Below are positions 36,714-47,111 of a stretch of 64,000 nucleotides of DNA, one piece after another. How positions within the stretch are numbered: position 1 is the first letter of the stretch; every line of letters starts with the position of its first letter. This DNA comes from Acidovorax sp. 107 (lineage in GTDB: Bacteria; Pseudomonadota; Gammaproteobacteria; Burkholderiales; Burkholderiaceae_C). Location: NCBI RefSeq assembly GCF_003058055.1, contig NZ_QBTZ01000001.1, forward strand, positions 2,482,501-2,546,500, in the 5' to 3' direction. The position numbers were made by a program, and so were the translations under genes. A model generated the notes under the pieces. It ran no database searches. It saw only the letters and a program-made list of their open reading frames with translations, and had not been told where the DNA came from.

Positions 36714-38024
36714 ATGCCCGGTTACTCCGACCCCGGCTTTGACACGCTGGCGCTGCACGCAGGCGCCAGCCCCGACCCCGCCACCGGCGCGCGCGCCGTG
36801 CCCATCCACCTGACCACCTCGTTCGTCTTTGAATCGAGCGACCACGCAGCGTCCCTCTTCAACCTGGAGCGCGGCGGCCACGTGTACAGCCGCATCAGCA
36901 ACCCGACCAACGCGGTGCTCGAACAGCGCGTGGCCGCGCTCGAAGGCGGTGTGGGCGCCATTGCCACCGCCAGCGGGCAGGCCGCACTGCACCTGGCGAT
37001 TGCCACGCTGATGGGCGCGGGCAGCCACATCGTGGCGAGCACGGCGCTGTACGGCGGATCGCAGAACCTGCTGCACTACACGCTCAGCCGCTTCGGTATC
37101 GAGACCACGTTCGTCAAGCCCGGCGACATCGACGGCTGGCGCGCTGCGGTGCGCCCCAACACCAAGCTGTTCTTTGGCGAGACCGTGGGGAACCCCGGCC
37201 TGGATGTGCTGGACATCCCCACCATCTCCTCCATCGCGCACGAGGCGGGCGTGCCGCTGCTGGTGGACTCCACCCTCACCTCGCCCTGGCTCATCAAACC
37301 GTTTGAACATGGCGCGGACCTGGTCTACCACTCGGCCACCAAGTTCCTCTCGGGCCACGGCACCGTCGTGGGCGGCATCGTGGTGGATGGCGGCAGCTTT
37401 GACTGGGACGGGCCAAAGTCGGCCGGCAAGTTTGCCGAGCTGACCCAGCCCTACGACGGCTTTCACAACATGGTGTTCACCGAAGAGAGCACCGTGGGCG
37501 CCTTTTTGCTGCGCGCGCGGCGCGAGGGCCTGCGCGACTTTGGCGCCTGCATGAGCCCGCACACGGCCTGGCTCATCCTGCAAGGCATCGAGACCCTGCC
37601 GCTGCGCATGGCGCAGCACATGCGCAACACCGAGAAGGTGGTCGAATTTCTGGCCGCGCAGCCGTTCGTGTCTCGCGTGGGCCACCCCATGCTGGAGTCT
37701 CACCCCAGCCACGCCTTGGCGCAAAAGCTGCTGCCGCGTGGCGCGGGCTCGGTGTTCAGTTTTGACCTCAAAGGCAACCGCGAACAGGGCAAGAAGTTCA
37801 TCGAAACCCTCAAGGTCTTCAGCCATCTGGCCAACGTGGGCGACTGCCGCAGCCTGGTGATCCACCCCGCCAGCACCACCCACTTCCGCATGAGCGATGA
37901 CGCGCTGGCGGGCGCGGGCATCAGCCAGGGCACGATCCGCCTGTCCATCGGCCTCGAAGATGCCGACGACCTCATCGACGACCTGAAACGCGCGCTGAAA
38001 GCCGCCGAGAAAGCAGGGGCCTGA
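36714..38024 (+). CDS. metY: O-acetylhomoserine sulfhydrylase (Cys/Met metabolism PLP enzyme)
   Basis: A 436-residue PLP enzyme. Signatures: YSRISNPTNAVLEQRVAALE near the N-terminus, the PLP-lysine motif HSATKFLSGHG, and SLVIHPASTTHFRMSDD at the C-terminus. The length and the insertions favour O-acetylhomoserine sulfhydrylase (making homocysteine from sulfide) over cystathionine gamma-synthase, which is shorter; the exact substrate is inferred. The start is the ATG with GGGAG eight bases upstream; ATGs at 36678 and 36699 are weaker. The hydrolase gene follows after two bases. Confidence 0.82.
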   Translation: MPGYSDPGFDTLALHAGASPDPATGARAVPIHLTTSFVFESSDHAASLFNLERGGHVYSRISNPTNAVLEQRVAALEGGVGAIATASGQAALHLAIATLMGAGSHIVASTALYGGSQNLLHYTLSRFGIETTFVKPGDIDGWRAAVRPNTKLFFGETVGNPGLDVLDIPTISSIAHEAGVPLLVDSTLTSPWLIKPFEHGADLVYHSATKFLSGHGTVVGGIVVDGGSFDWDGPKSAGKFAELTQPYDGFHNMVFTEESTVGAFLLRARREGLRDFGACMSPHTAWLILQGIETLPLRMAQHMRNTEKVVEFLAAQPFVSRVGHPMLESHPSHALAQKLLPRGAGSVFSFDLKGNREQGKKFIETLKVFSHLANVGDCRSLVIHPASTTHFRMSDDALAGAGISQGTIRLSIGLEDADDLIDDLKRALKAAEKAGA

Positions 38025-38026
38025 CC

Positions 38027-38845
38027 ATGCACATCCAAGTCAACGGCGCTGCCATCTACTGCTACACCGGTGGCAAAGCGTTTGACGCCGCCAAACCCAC
38101 GGTGGTGTTCATTCACGGTGTCCTCAACGACCACAGCGTGTGGGCCCTGCAAAGCCGCTACATGGCCAACCACGGCTGGAACGTGCTGGCCATCGACCTG
38201 CCCGGCCACTGCCGCAGTGGCGGCGATGCGCCCGCCACGGTGGAGCAAGGCGCGGACTTCATCGGCGCTCTGCTGGACGCTGCGGGCGTGCAGCGCGCGG
38301 CACTGGTGGGCCACAGCTGGGGATCGCTCATTGCCATGGAAGCCGCCGCGCGACTCAAGGACCGCATCAGCCATCTGGTGCTGGTGGGCACCGCCTTCCC
38401 GATGAAGGTGTCGCCCGCACTCATCGAGGCCTCGCAGACCGACCCGGAGAAGGCGATGCGCATGGTCAATGTGTTCTCACGCAGCACCTTGTCTGCGCCC
38501 CCGTCGGCCCTGGGCCCGGGCACCTGGGTGTTTGGCGCGAGCATGGCACTGGGGCGCAAGGTGCTGCGCAGCAACCCGCAGGTCAATGTGTTCCACCGGG
38601 GTTTTGTGGCCTGCGACAGCTACGCGGGCGGTGAAGCGGCCATGGCAGCCCTCACCTGCCCCGTGCTGTTTGCGCTGGGCAGCCAGGACCAGATGACGGC
38701 GCCCAAGGCCGCACAGGGACTCGTCAAGGCCGCCCAGGCGGCAGGCAAGCAGGTGCAGATCGCCCACCTGCCCGTGGGCCACAACCAGATGACCGAGGCG
38801 CCGGAAGAAACACTGGCCGCCATCCGCGACTTCCTGGCTCGTTGA
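38027..38845 (+). CDS. Alpha/beta hydrolase
   Basis: A 272-residue cytosolic hydrolase: oxyanion region VVFIHGVLNDHSVW, nucleophile elbow LVGHSWGSLIAME, acid LGSQDQMTAP, catalytic His in LPVGHNQMTEAP. It begins two bases after the metY stop, so it is co-translated. Its substrate is unknown; an acetyl-ester or thioester related to homoserine metabolism is possible but only inferred from the pairing. Confidence 0.87.
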   Translation: MHIQVNGAAIYCYTGGKAFDAAKPTVVFIHGVLNDHSVWALQSRYMANHGWNVLAIDLPGHCRSGGDAPATVEQGADFIGALLDAAGVQRAALVGHSWGSLIAMEAAARLKDRISHLVLVGTAFPMKVSPALIEASQTDPEKAMRMVNVFSRSTLSAPPSALGPGTWVFGASMALGRKVLRSNPQVNVFHRGFVACDSYAGGEAAMAALTCPVLFALGSQDQMTAPKAAQGLVKAAQAAGKQVQIAHLPVGHNQMTEAPEETLAAIRDFLAR

Positions 38846-38852
38846 GACCCAA

Positions 38853-38886
38853 AACCCCGGCGCGCTGACAGCCCGCCGGGGCTTTC
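38853..38886 (+). terminator. Intrinsic terminator after the metY-hydrolase pair
   Basis: CCCCGGCG and CGCCGGGG form an eight-base stem around CGCTGACAGCC, followed by CTTTC. The T run is short. Confidence 0.65.
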
Positions 38887-39007
38887 AATCGCCGGTTCAA
38901 GGTGGCAGATCCGTCGGCGACAGCACACCCGCACTGCCCCGCTGGTGCGCGCTGGCGCTGCGGCGTATAACGCGGGCAGAGCCCCAACGCCGCCCGGAGA
39001 CAACGCC

Positions 39008-39355
39008 ATGACCACCCAGACTGTCACCCCGCAACCCGCGCCCGCCACAGACCCCCGGGCCTTCAAAAGCTTTGCGGACTTCTACCCCTTCTACCTGAGC
39101 GAGCACAGCAACCGCACGTGTCGCCGCCTGCACTTTGTGGGCTCCACGCTCACCCTGGTCTGCCTGGCCATGCTGGTGGCCACGGGCAAGCCGCAGTACC
39201 TGCTGTACGGCCTGCTCTGCGGTTACGGCTTTGCCTGGGTGGGGCACTTCGGCTTTGAGAAGAACAAGCCCGCCAGCTTCAAGCGCCCGCTGTACAGCTT
39301 CATGGGCGACTGGGTGATGTACAAGGACATCTGGACGGGCAAAGTACCCCTGTGA
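39008..39355 (+). CDS. Mpo1-like (DUF962) membrane protein
   Basis: A 115-residue small membrane protein. FADFYPFYLSEHSNRTCRRL with the conserved His, then HFVGSTLTLVCLAMLVATG as a transmembrane segment, a second segment (LLYGLLCGYGFAWVGHFGFE), and FKRPLYSFMGDWVMYKD. This is the DUF962/Mpo1 pattern; the yeast relative is an iron-dependent dioxygenase of 2-hydroxy fatty acids. Bacterial function is unproven. The start is the ATG of MTTQTV. Confidence 0.88.
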   Translation: MTTQTVTPQPAPATDPRAFKSFADFYPFYLSEHSNRTCRRLHFVGSTLTLVCLAMLVATGKPQYLLYGLLCGYGFAWVGHFGFEKNKPASFKRPLYSFMGDWVMYKDIWTGKVPL

Positions 39356-39361
39356 GCTGAT

Positions 39362-39424
39362 TTGAAGCCACAGAGGCAGGAAGCGCTAGTGCAGCATGCC
39401 TGAGTAGCTATTATTTATATAGCA
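39362..39424 (-). repeat. Intergenic repeat family, copy 3
   Basis: On the minus strand: ATAGCT, 14 bases, CACTAGCGCT, TCCTGCC. It sits in the convergent gap between the DUF962 and yihY genes. Confidence 0.75.
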
Positions 39425-39459
39425 ATTGATCGCTACCCAAGGACAGCCATCCGCCCCGG

Positions 39460-40710
39460 TCAACCCGCCTGCAGCACATCGGCCATGCGCAAGGTGTCGA
39501 GCCGGGCGTTGGCCCACAGCGGCCCCAGGCTGTCCACCCGCTGCAGCAGCAGGCGCTGCACCAGGGGTGCGAGCACGGTGCTTTCCGGGTCGGCCAGCAG
39601 CACGTAGCGGGACTCGGGCACGTCGGCAGCGCTCACAGCGGCATCGTTCACCTGCCCCACCCAGTCCAGCGCAGTCAGCGCCTCCAGCACGGGTTCCAGC
39701 TGCAGCACATCCACCCGCAGCAACTGGGCCAGCTGGCTGGGGCGCAGACCCTTGATGGGATGCGGACGCGCCCGGTGCAGCGCCTGCAGCACCTCCACCG
39801 CCAACTGAAATGTCCACCCCGCCACCGTGCCGCGCCGCGCCACGCCCGCGAGCAGGCTGGGCAGGTAGGCAGTGACCACGGCCCCCAGCAACACGATGAC
39901 CCAGGCCACATAGATCCACACCAGCAAGATGGGCAGCGTGGCAAACGCGCCGTACACCACCGAATAGGTGGGCACCTTGCCCAGGTACAGCGCCAGCACC
40001 TTCTTGGCGAGCTCGATGCACACCGCCACGAACAGACCACCCGTCCAGGCATGGCGCCACTTCACCGGCGTGTTGGGCACGTAGTGGTACAGCGCCGCCA
40101 TGCCACCGGCCAGCGACACGAACTGGATCGAATCGAACAGCAGCTGCACCCCATCGGGCAGGCGCTTGACCAGCCCGCCCGAGGCCGACATCACATACGA
40201 CGTGAGCGCCAGGCTCGCGCCCAGCAACAGCGGGCCCAGCGTGATGGCCGCCCAGTAGATCAGCACCCGCTGCCCCAGCGGACGCAGACGCTGCACGCGC
40301 CAGATGTCGTTGAGGGTGCGGTCGATGGTCAGGATCAACGCCAGCGCCGTGGCCAGCAGGATGCTGAACCCTGCCACCCCCAGGCTGCTGGCCTTGGCGG
40401 CAAACTGCGTGAGGTAGCCCAGCACCTGGCGCGAGATGCTGTCGGGCACCAGGCTGCTGACCAGCCAGCCCTGCAGCGCGTCCTGCAGCTTGCCGAAGAT
40501 GGGGAACGCGGTGAACACCGCCAGCGCCACGGTGAAAAACGGCACCAGCGCCAGGATGGTGGTGAAGGTGAGGCTGCTGGCCGTGAGCCCCAGGTGGTCC
40601 TCGCGGAAGCGCTCACGCAGCGTCTGGGCCGTGGTCTTCCAGGGGAAGTGCGACAGCTCGGTCATCAGCGCCTCGATGCGCGATGCGACTGTCTGTAGGG
40701 AAAAAGGCAT
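39460..40710 (-). CDS. YihY/UPF0761 family inner-membrane protein
   Basis: A 416-residue protein. The UPF0761 (YihY, formerly called RNase BN) core with six transmembrane helices covers about 30-290: DHLGLTASSLTFTTILALVP, LLATALALILTIDRTLNDIW, WRHAWTGGLFVAVCIELAKK, TYSVVYGAFATLPILLVWIY. A cytosolic C-terminal part of about 120 residues (winged-helix-like, PIKGLRPSQLAQLLRVDVLQ) is longer than in E. coli. The nuclease annotation of older databases is not supported by family knowledge. Its start is 21 bases from that of the divergent DUF2069 gene. Confidence 0.9.
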   Translation of the reverse strand: MPFSLQTVASRIEALMTELSHFPWKTTAQTLRERFREDHLGLTASSLTFTTILALVPFFTVALAVFTAFPIFGKLQDALQGWLVSSLVPDSISRQVLGYLTQFAAKASSLGVAGFSILLATALALILTIDRTLNDIWRVQRLRPLGQRVLIYWAAITLGPLLLGASLALTSYVMSASGGLVKRLPDGVQLLFDSIQFVSLAGGMAALYHYVPNTPVKWRHAWTGGLFVAVCIELAKKVLALYLGKVPTYSVVYGAFATLPILLVWIYVAWVIVLLGAVVTAYLPSLLAGVARRGTVAGWTFQLAVEVLQALHRARPHPIKGLRPSQLAQLLRVDVLQLEPVLEALTALDWVGQVNDAAVSAADVPESRYVLLADPESTVLAPLVQRLLLQRVDSLGPLWANARLDTLRMADVLQAG

Positions 40711-40731
40711 GGCCGATATGATGCCACCCCA

Positions 40732-41166
40732 ATGACTGCATCCCCCGCCATCTCCCCCCCGCCGTCCGACAACGGTGTTGCCGCCACCCGCTGGCTCGCC
40801 GCCGGCAGCCTGCTCACCCTGATTGTTCTGTGCCTGGCCTGGGAGCTGGTGCTGGCCCCGGTCAGGCCTGGCGGCTCGTGGCTGGCCATCAAGGCGCTGC
40901 CACTGTGTATCCCGCTGGCGGGCATCCTGAAGAACCGCATGTACACCTACCGCTGGGTCAGCCTGGTGATCTGGCTGTATTTCACCGAAGGCGTGGTGCG
41001 CGGCTGGGGCGACAAGCCGCCATCACAATGGTTGGCCTGGGGCGAAGTGGCCCTGTGCCTCGTGCTGTTCACCGCCTGCACGCTGCATGTGCGCGTGCGC
41101 CAGCGCAACGCCAAGGCCGCCGCTGCTGCTGCGGCAGACACCAGCACAGCGGCACCCGCCCCCTGA
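40732..41166 (+). CDS. DUF2069 small membrane protein
   Basis: A 144-residue membrane protein with four hydrophobic segments (AAGSLLTLIVLCLAWELVLA, LPLCIPLAGIL, WVSLVIWLYFTEGVVRGW, WGEVALCLVLFTACTLHVRV) and an Ala-rich tail. It matches the DUF2069 pattern (PLCIPLAGI, YFTEG). Function unknown. It is divergent from yihY and upstream of the FAD oxidase gene. Confidence 0.83.
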   Translation: MTASPAISPPPSDNGVAATRWLAAGSLLTLIVLCLAWELVLAPVRPGGSWLAIKALPLCIPLAGILKNRMYTYRWVSLVIWLYFTEGVVRGWGDKPPSQWLAWGEVALCLVLFTACTLHVRVRQRNAKAAAAAAADTSTAAPAP

Positions 41167-41223
41167 TGCCCCTCGCGCAGTCCCCAGCCACCCGATCCAC
41201 CCACTGAACACGCCGATTCATCC

Positions 41224-42639
41224 ATGACCACCTTGCTCGACACCCTGCGCACCATCGTCGGCCCCGCCCACGTGCTCCACGAAGGCGACCTCACCGCCTG
41301 GGAACAGGACTGGCGCCGCCGCGTGCGCGGCAAGGCCCTGGCCGTGGTGCGTCCTGCCAACACGCAGGAAGTGGCCGCCGTGGTCAAGGCCTGCGCGGCA
41401 GCGGGCACCGCCATCGTGCCCCAGGGCGGCAACACCGGCCTGGCCGTGGGCTCCACGCCCGATGACAGCGGCACGCAGATCGTGCTGAGCCTCACGCGCA
41501 TGAACTCCGTGCGCAGCGTGGACACCGACAACCTGACCATGACCGTGGAAGCGGGCTGCATCCTGCAGAACCTGCAGGACGAGGCCGAGAAGGCTGGCGT
41601 GCTCTTCCCCCTGAGCCTCGCGGCCGAAGGCAGCTGCACCATTGGCGGCAACCTAGGCACCAACGCCGGCGGCACGCAGGTGGTGCGCTACGGCAATGCG
41701 CGCGACCTGTGCCTGGGCCTCGAAGTGGTCACGCCGCAGGGCGAGGTGTGGGACGGCCTCAAGGGCCTGCGCAAGGACAACACCGGTTATGACCTGCGCG
41801 ACCTGTTCATCGGCAGCGAAGGCACGCTGGGCATCATCACCGCCGCGACGATGAAGCTCTACCCCCAGCCCGCCGCAAACCTCACCGCCTGGGCCGCCGT
41901 GCCATCAATGGAACACGCCGTGGCCTTGCTGGGCCTGGCACACAAGCAGCTGGGCGCGGGCCTCACAGGCTTTGAAGTGATGGGCCAGTTTGCGCTGAGC
42001 CTGGTGGGCAAACACATGCCACAGCTGCGCGTGCCGTTTTTGGGCGACGACAACGCGCCGTGGTGTGTGCTGCTCGAAAACTCCGACAGCGAATCCGAAG
42101 AACACGCCCGCGCACGATTCGAGTCGCTGCTGGAGACCGCGTTTGAAATGGGCTGCGTGACCGACGCCGTGGTGGCCGAGAACCTCACGCAGGCCCACCA
42201 GCTGTGGCACATCCGCGAGAGCATTCCCCTCGCCCAGGCCGAAGAGGGCCTGAACATCAAGCACGACATCTCGGTACAGATCTCGCGCATCCCCGCCTTT
42301 GTGGCCCACACTGATGCGGTGCTGCAGCGCGAGATCCCGGGCGTGCGCCTGGTCAACTTCGGCCACCTGGGCGACGGCAACCTGCACTACAACGTGCAGG
42401 CGCCGGCAGAGGGCGACCCCAAGGCCTTCCTGCGCGAGCACGAGGCGCATGTGAATCATCTGGTGTACGAGGCCGTGGCCGAGTTCGGCGGCTCGTTCTC
42501 GGCCGAGCATGGCATCGGCGAACTCAAGGCCGACAAGCTGGCCAAGTACCAGTCGCCCGTGGCCCTGGGCATGATGCGCGCCATCAAACAGGCGCTGGAC
42601 CCGCAGGGCATCATGAACCCGAAGCGCGTGCTGCAGTAA
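41224..42639 (+). CDS. FAD-linked 2-hydroxyacid dehydrogenase (GlcD/D-LDH type)
   Basis: A 471-residue flavoenzyme. The N-terminal FAD domain has TAIVPQGGNTGLAVGSTPDD and LAAEGSCTIGGNLGTNAGG; the C-terminal FAD-oxidase domain has NFGHLGDGNLHYNVQAP and SAEHGIGELKADKLAKY. The family oxidises D-lactate, glycolate or D-2-hydroxyglutarate; the lack of glcE and glcF next door favours a single-subunit D-lactate or D-2-hydroxyglutarate dehydrogenase, but this is inference. It lies between the DUF2069 and broken GNAT genes. Confidence 0.9.
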   Translation: MTTLLDTLRTIVGPAHVLHEGDLTAWEQDWRRRVRGKALAVVRPANTQEVAAVVKACAAAGTAIVPQGGNTGLAVGSTPDDSGTQIVLSLTRMNSVRSVDTDNLTMTVEAGCILQNLQDEAEKAGVLFPLSLAAEGSCTIGGNLGTNAGGTQVVRYGNARDLCLGLEVVTPQGEVWDGLKGLRKDNTGYDLRDLFIGSEGTLGIITAATMKLYPQPAANLTAWAAVPSMEHAVALLGLAHKQLGAGLTGFEVMGQFALSLVGKHMPQLRVPFLGDDNAPWCVLLENSDSESEEHARARFESLLETAFEMGCVTDAVVAENLTQAHQLWHIRESIPLAQAEEGLNIKHDISVQISRIPAFVAHTDAVLQREIPGVRLVNFGHLGDGNLHYNVQAPAEGDPKAFLREHEAHVNHLVYEAVAEFGGSFSAEHGIGELKADKLAKYQSPVALGMMRAIKQALDPQGIMNPKRVLQ

Positions 42640-42657
42640 ACCCCAGAAAGCTGACCC

Positions 42658-43127
42658 ATGACCGCAGCCGTCACCGTGCGCCCGGTTCAACCCGAAGACT
42701 ACGCTCTGCCTGGCGCCCGCTCTGGGACGGCTACAACGCGTTCTACGGCCGCTTTGGCGCCACCGCGCTGCCCGAGCACATCACGCAAACCACTTGGCAG
42801 CGCTTTCATGACGCGGCAGAACCCATGTTCTGCCTGGTGGCTCAAGACGATGCCAGCGGCGAGCTGCTGGGCCTCACGCACTATGTGTTTCACCGCAGCA
42901 TGACGCGCATCGAGCCCGTGTGCTACCTGAGCGACCTCTTCACCCGCGAGGCCGCGCGCGGCCGGGGCGTGGGGCGGGCGCTGATCGAAGCGGTGTACGG
43001 CGCAGCGCGCGCCGCCAAGTCGTCGCGCGTGTACTGGCAAACGCACGAGACCAACGCCGCCGGGCGCCAGCTGTACGACAAGCTGGCCAAGCACCATGGC
43101 TTCATCGTGTACGCCAAAGAAATCTGA
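42658..43127 (+). pseudogene. GNAT acetyltransferase gene disrupted by a frameshift
   Basis: The first 15 codons (MTAAVTVRPVQPEDY) read in one frame. From 42711 the sequence continues in another frame as WRPLWDGYNAFYGRFG, then MFCLVAQDDASGELLG, LSDLFTREAARGRGVGRAL with the acetyl-CoA P-loop, and QLYDKLAKHHGFIVY. Joined, it would be a full GNAT protein of about 156 residues. Eight bases (42703-42710) lie where six or nine are expected, so one base was probably lost or two gained. The downstream part is intact and has an internal ATG at 42825. A sequencing error cannot be excluded. Confidence 0.85.
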
Positions 43128-43148
43128 ACGCCATCCCGAGGATCTGCG

Positions 43149-43769
43149 ATGACCCTGCCCGACCTGTACCGCGCTGTTGCCGAACACACCGGCACCTTCA
43201 CCTGCGAGCGCATCAACAAGCCGCAGGAAACCAAAACAGTGAACTTCCAGCACCACATCCAGCCTCCCGCCGCGCTGGATGCAGCCCTGCCGGACGTGGG
43301 TCAGCTCCCCGCTTTCTACGCCACGTTCGGCTGCGTGCTGCTGTACCACGATGCCGACTCAGGCGATGCCGCCCGCTACATCGCACCGCCCGGCGAATGG
43401 GCCGAGCTGCAAGAGGGGTTTGAGGGCTGGACGGAACATCTGAGTGACGAAGAACGCGAAGAGATCCTGCCCGACTGGATCGCGCACTGCCAGGTGATTG
43501 GCGAGACCCCCCATTCGGGCAACTACATCCTGATGGCCACCGATGGCGAGTGCGCCGGACAGGTGTTCGAGTTTGACCACGACGGTTTTGAGTTCACCCA
43601 CGCGGCTGACGACCTGGTGGACTATGTGCAACGCCTGCTGCACCTCGACAGCCCCACGCTGGCCAACATTGCCTCGCACATGCGCTTCATCGACAAGAAC
43701 ACGGGAGCGCAGTGGTGGATTCTGGAAATGAACGACAACCAGGGCCACCAGGTGCGTACCGACGTGTGA
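43149..43769 (+). CDS. SMI1/KNR4 (SUKH) family-like protein
   Basis: A 206-residue cytosolic acidic protein. The pattern LPAFYATFGCVLLYHDADSG, then IAHCQVIGETPHSGNYILMA, and VFEFDHDGFEFTHAADDLVD is of the SUKH/SMI1-KNR4 type (FxxxYG-like core, GD/GNY strand, acidic C-terminal helix). Many SUKH proteins are immunity proteins to toxins, but no toxin gene lies nearby, and others are housekeeping. The call is moderate. It starts 21 bases after the broken GNAT gene. Confidence 0.7.
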   Translation: MTLPDLYRAVAEHTGTFTCERINKPQETKTVNFQHHIQPPAALDAALPDVGQLPAFYATFGCVLLYHDADSGDAARYIAPPGEWAELQEGFEGWTEHLSDEEREEILPDWIAHCQVIGETPHSGNYILMATDGECAGQVFEFDHDGFEFTHAADDLVDYVQRLLHLDSPTLANIASHMRFIDKNTGAQWWILEMNDNQGHQVRTDV

Positions 43770-43795
43770 GGTGCGGCGGGGGCGGGAGCACCCAT

Positions 43796-43853
43796 CGCTA
43801 TAAAAGTGAGAGCTTCCAGCGCATATAGATCAGGCGCTACAAGCCATTTCGAC
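43796..43853 (+). repeat. Intergenic repeat family, diverged copy
   Basis: GAGAGCTTCC, AGCGCAT, then CAGGCGCT and ACAAGCC: the family pattern with changes in the CACTAG block. It lies in the convergent gap between the SUKH and GNAT genes. Confidence 0.6.
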
Positions 43854-43911
43854 TAAAAAACTCACGCCCTCGCTTGACTGGATGGGCGACGCCACTGCAG
43901 ACAAGGTGACC

Positions 43912-44406
43912 TCACAACACCTTGCGCATGGGCTGCGCCTGCAGCCCGGCCCACGTTTGCACGCCGCCATGCGGCACATAGCCATGGCGGCGGTAAAAGG
44001 GCTCTGCCGTGCGCGTGCTCTCAAGGTCGAGAGTTGCGAGCCCCACTTCGCGCGCATGGGCCTCGACATGCTGCAGCAGGGCCCGCCCCACCCCTTGGTG
44101 CAAGGCCCCCGGCACCACGTAGCACAACGCCAGCGTGGTCCGTGCCCGCAGCGCAAAGCCCACCATCGTGTCGCCCCAGTATGCGCCCCACGCCACAGCC
44201 CCCGGCGCGGCCATCCACGCAGCCAGGTTCTCGGGCGTCTTGTTGGCCAGCCAAGTTGTCAGGATGGTGGCGTCATTGGCATGGTCGAGCACACAGCAGT
44301 GGGTGATGGACTGGCGGATGACACCGCACGCATCGGCGGCATGCACTGCTGCCGCCACGCGGACAGTGATCGTTGGCGGCGAAGCAGGGGCGGCGGCGTG
44401 GTGCAT
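43912..44406 (-). CDS. GNAT family N-acetyltransferase
   Basis: A 164-residue acetyltransferase. VRVAAAVHAADACGVIRQSI starts the fold, ALCYVVPGALHQGVGRALLQ holds the acetyl-CoA loop (Q-x-x-G-x-G/A variant QGVGRA), and STRTAEPFYRRHGYVPHG the C-terminal strand. Substrate unknown. It is the last gene of the polyol transcript, 24 bases after mtlZ, but has no obvious role in sugar use. Confidence 0.85.
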   Translation of the reverse strand: MHHAAAPASPPTITVRVAAAVHAADACGVIRQSITHCCVLDHANDATILTTWLANKTPENLAAWMAAPGAVAWGAYWGDTMVGFALRARTTLALCYVVPGALHQGVGRALLQHVEAHAREVGLATLDLESTRTAEPFYRRHGYVPHGGVQTWAGLQAQPMRKVL

Positions 44407-44430
44407 GCGCCATTCTGCCGCCAGAGCGGC

Positions 44431-45459
44431 CTACCGCTCGCTGGGTGGGTTGGATCGGGCCCTTTGCGTGGTTGCCTCCCATCCCGGGGGCACGCAGCCC
44501 TGCTCCATCACGCACAGGCTGGCGCTGGCCAGCGCATGGCGCAGCGCCTGCTGGCAGGCACCGGCTGTCAGCCCGCCCACGAACTGCGCAAAACTGGCAA
44601 CCCCGGCGGCCTGCGACTGCCGCAGCAAATGCGCCAGCAGCCCGGCCAGAAAGCTGTCGCCCGCGCCCACGGTGTCCACCACCTTCAGCGGCTGGGCCTC
44701 TTTGGCAAAACACTGCGCGCCGCCGCGGTGCAGCAGCCAGGCGCCTTCCGCGCCCAGCGTCAGCGCCATCAGGTGGGCCTGCGGGTTGGCGGCCAACAGG
44801 TGCTTCGCGCGGGCCAGCGCATCGCCCCCCGGCACGGCGAGATGCTCCAGGTCTTCGTCGCTGGCCTTGATGATGTGGGCGTGGGCCAGCGCGGCGTGCA
44901 CCGTGGTGCGGTAAGCCGCAAGGTCGGGCATGACGGAGGGGCGCAGGTTGGCATCGACCACCACGCAGCGGCCTGCGGCGCGCTGGGCGGCCAGCCACGG
45001 CAGGTAGATGGCGGTGTCGCGCGCGTCGAGTGCCAGGGCGCCGGTGCAGACCAGCTGCAGCGCGGGCAAGACGGCGCAGCTACCGCCCAGGCCTGCTTCA
45101 GACACCGCACGGTCTGCCACGCCTTCGCGGTAGAAGGCGTAATCGGGGTGGCCGTGTGCATCGAGGTTGACCACGGCCAGGGACGTGACTTGCTGCACAG
45201 GCTCGGGCTGGGCCAGCACCACGCCATCGGCCACCAACTGCGCCGCCAGTTCGCGGCCAAAACGGTCGCGCGACAAGGGGTTGAGGTACTGCGTGCCCAC
45301 ACCTTGCCGGGCCAGCGCGCGGCACAGGTTGTAGAGCGCACCGCCCAGGCACGGCAGGTAGCTGCCATCAGCGCGGCGGATGAGGTCGATGAGGGCCTCA
45401 CCGGCGATGGCGGCGTGAATGGGCGCGGCGGCGGTAGAAGTGTTGGGTGCAGAAGTCAT
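44431..45459 (-). CDS. mtlZ: PfkB-family fructokinase
   Basis: A 342-residue sugar kinase. The N-terminal Gly-rich region is LGGALYNLCRALARQGVGTQ, and the C-terminal PfkB signature with the catalytic Asp is VDTVGAGDSFLAGLLAHLLR. In the mtl operons of pseudomonads this position holds a fructokinase that phosphorylates the fructose made from mannitol or sorbitol; that role is inferred here. It follows the xylulokinase gene by 21 bases. Confidence 0.87.
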   Translation of the reverse strand: MTSAPNTSTAAAPIHAAIAGEALIDLIRRADGSYLPCLGGALYNLCRALARQGVGTQYLNPLSRDRFGRELAAQLVADGVVLAQPEPVQQVTSLAVVNLDAHGHPDYAFYREGVADRAVSEAGLGGSCAVLPALQLVCTGALALDARDTAIYLPWLAAQRAAGRCVVVDANLRPSVMPDLAAYRTTVHAALAHAHIIKASDEDLEHLAVPGGDALARAKHLLAANPQAHLMALTLGAEGAWLLHRGGAQCFAKEAQPLKVVDTVGAGDSFLAGLLAHLLRQSQAAGVASFAQFVGGLTAGACQQALRHALASASLCVMEQGCVPPGWEATTQRARSNPPSER

Positions 45460-45480
45460 GGTGGCTTGGGAGGCAGCAGG

Positions 45481-46965
<1,485 letters not shown>

Positions 46966-47111
46966 GGGTATTGAACAGATGTCAGTTGTTCAAAGTGAAA
47001 GCCGTAGCCCCGCGCTTTGCGTCTGGAGGGCTGCATGCCGAAGGGCGCAACAAGGGATACGTTGCGGCGAGGACGTACCGCCCCTTCTCGGCGAGCGGAT
47101 CGCCCCCTGGC

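Noticed and set aside
47020..47110. Similarity of the mtlY-mtlR gap to the mtlE-mtlF stem-loop
   Set aside because: Only short GC-rich words such as CGGCGAGGA are shared and the arms do not pair.
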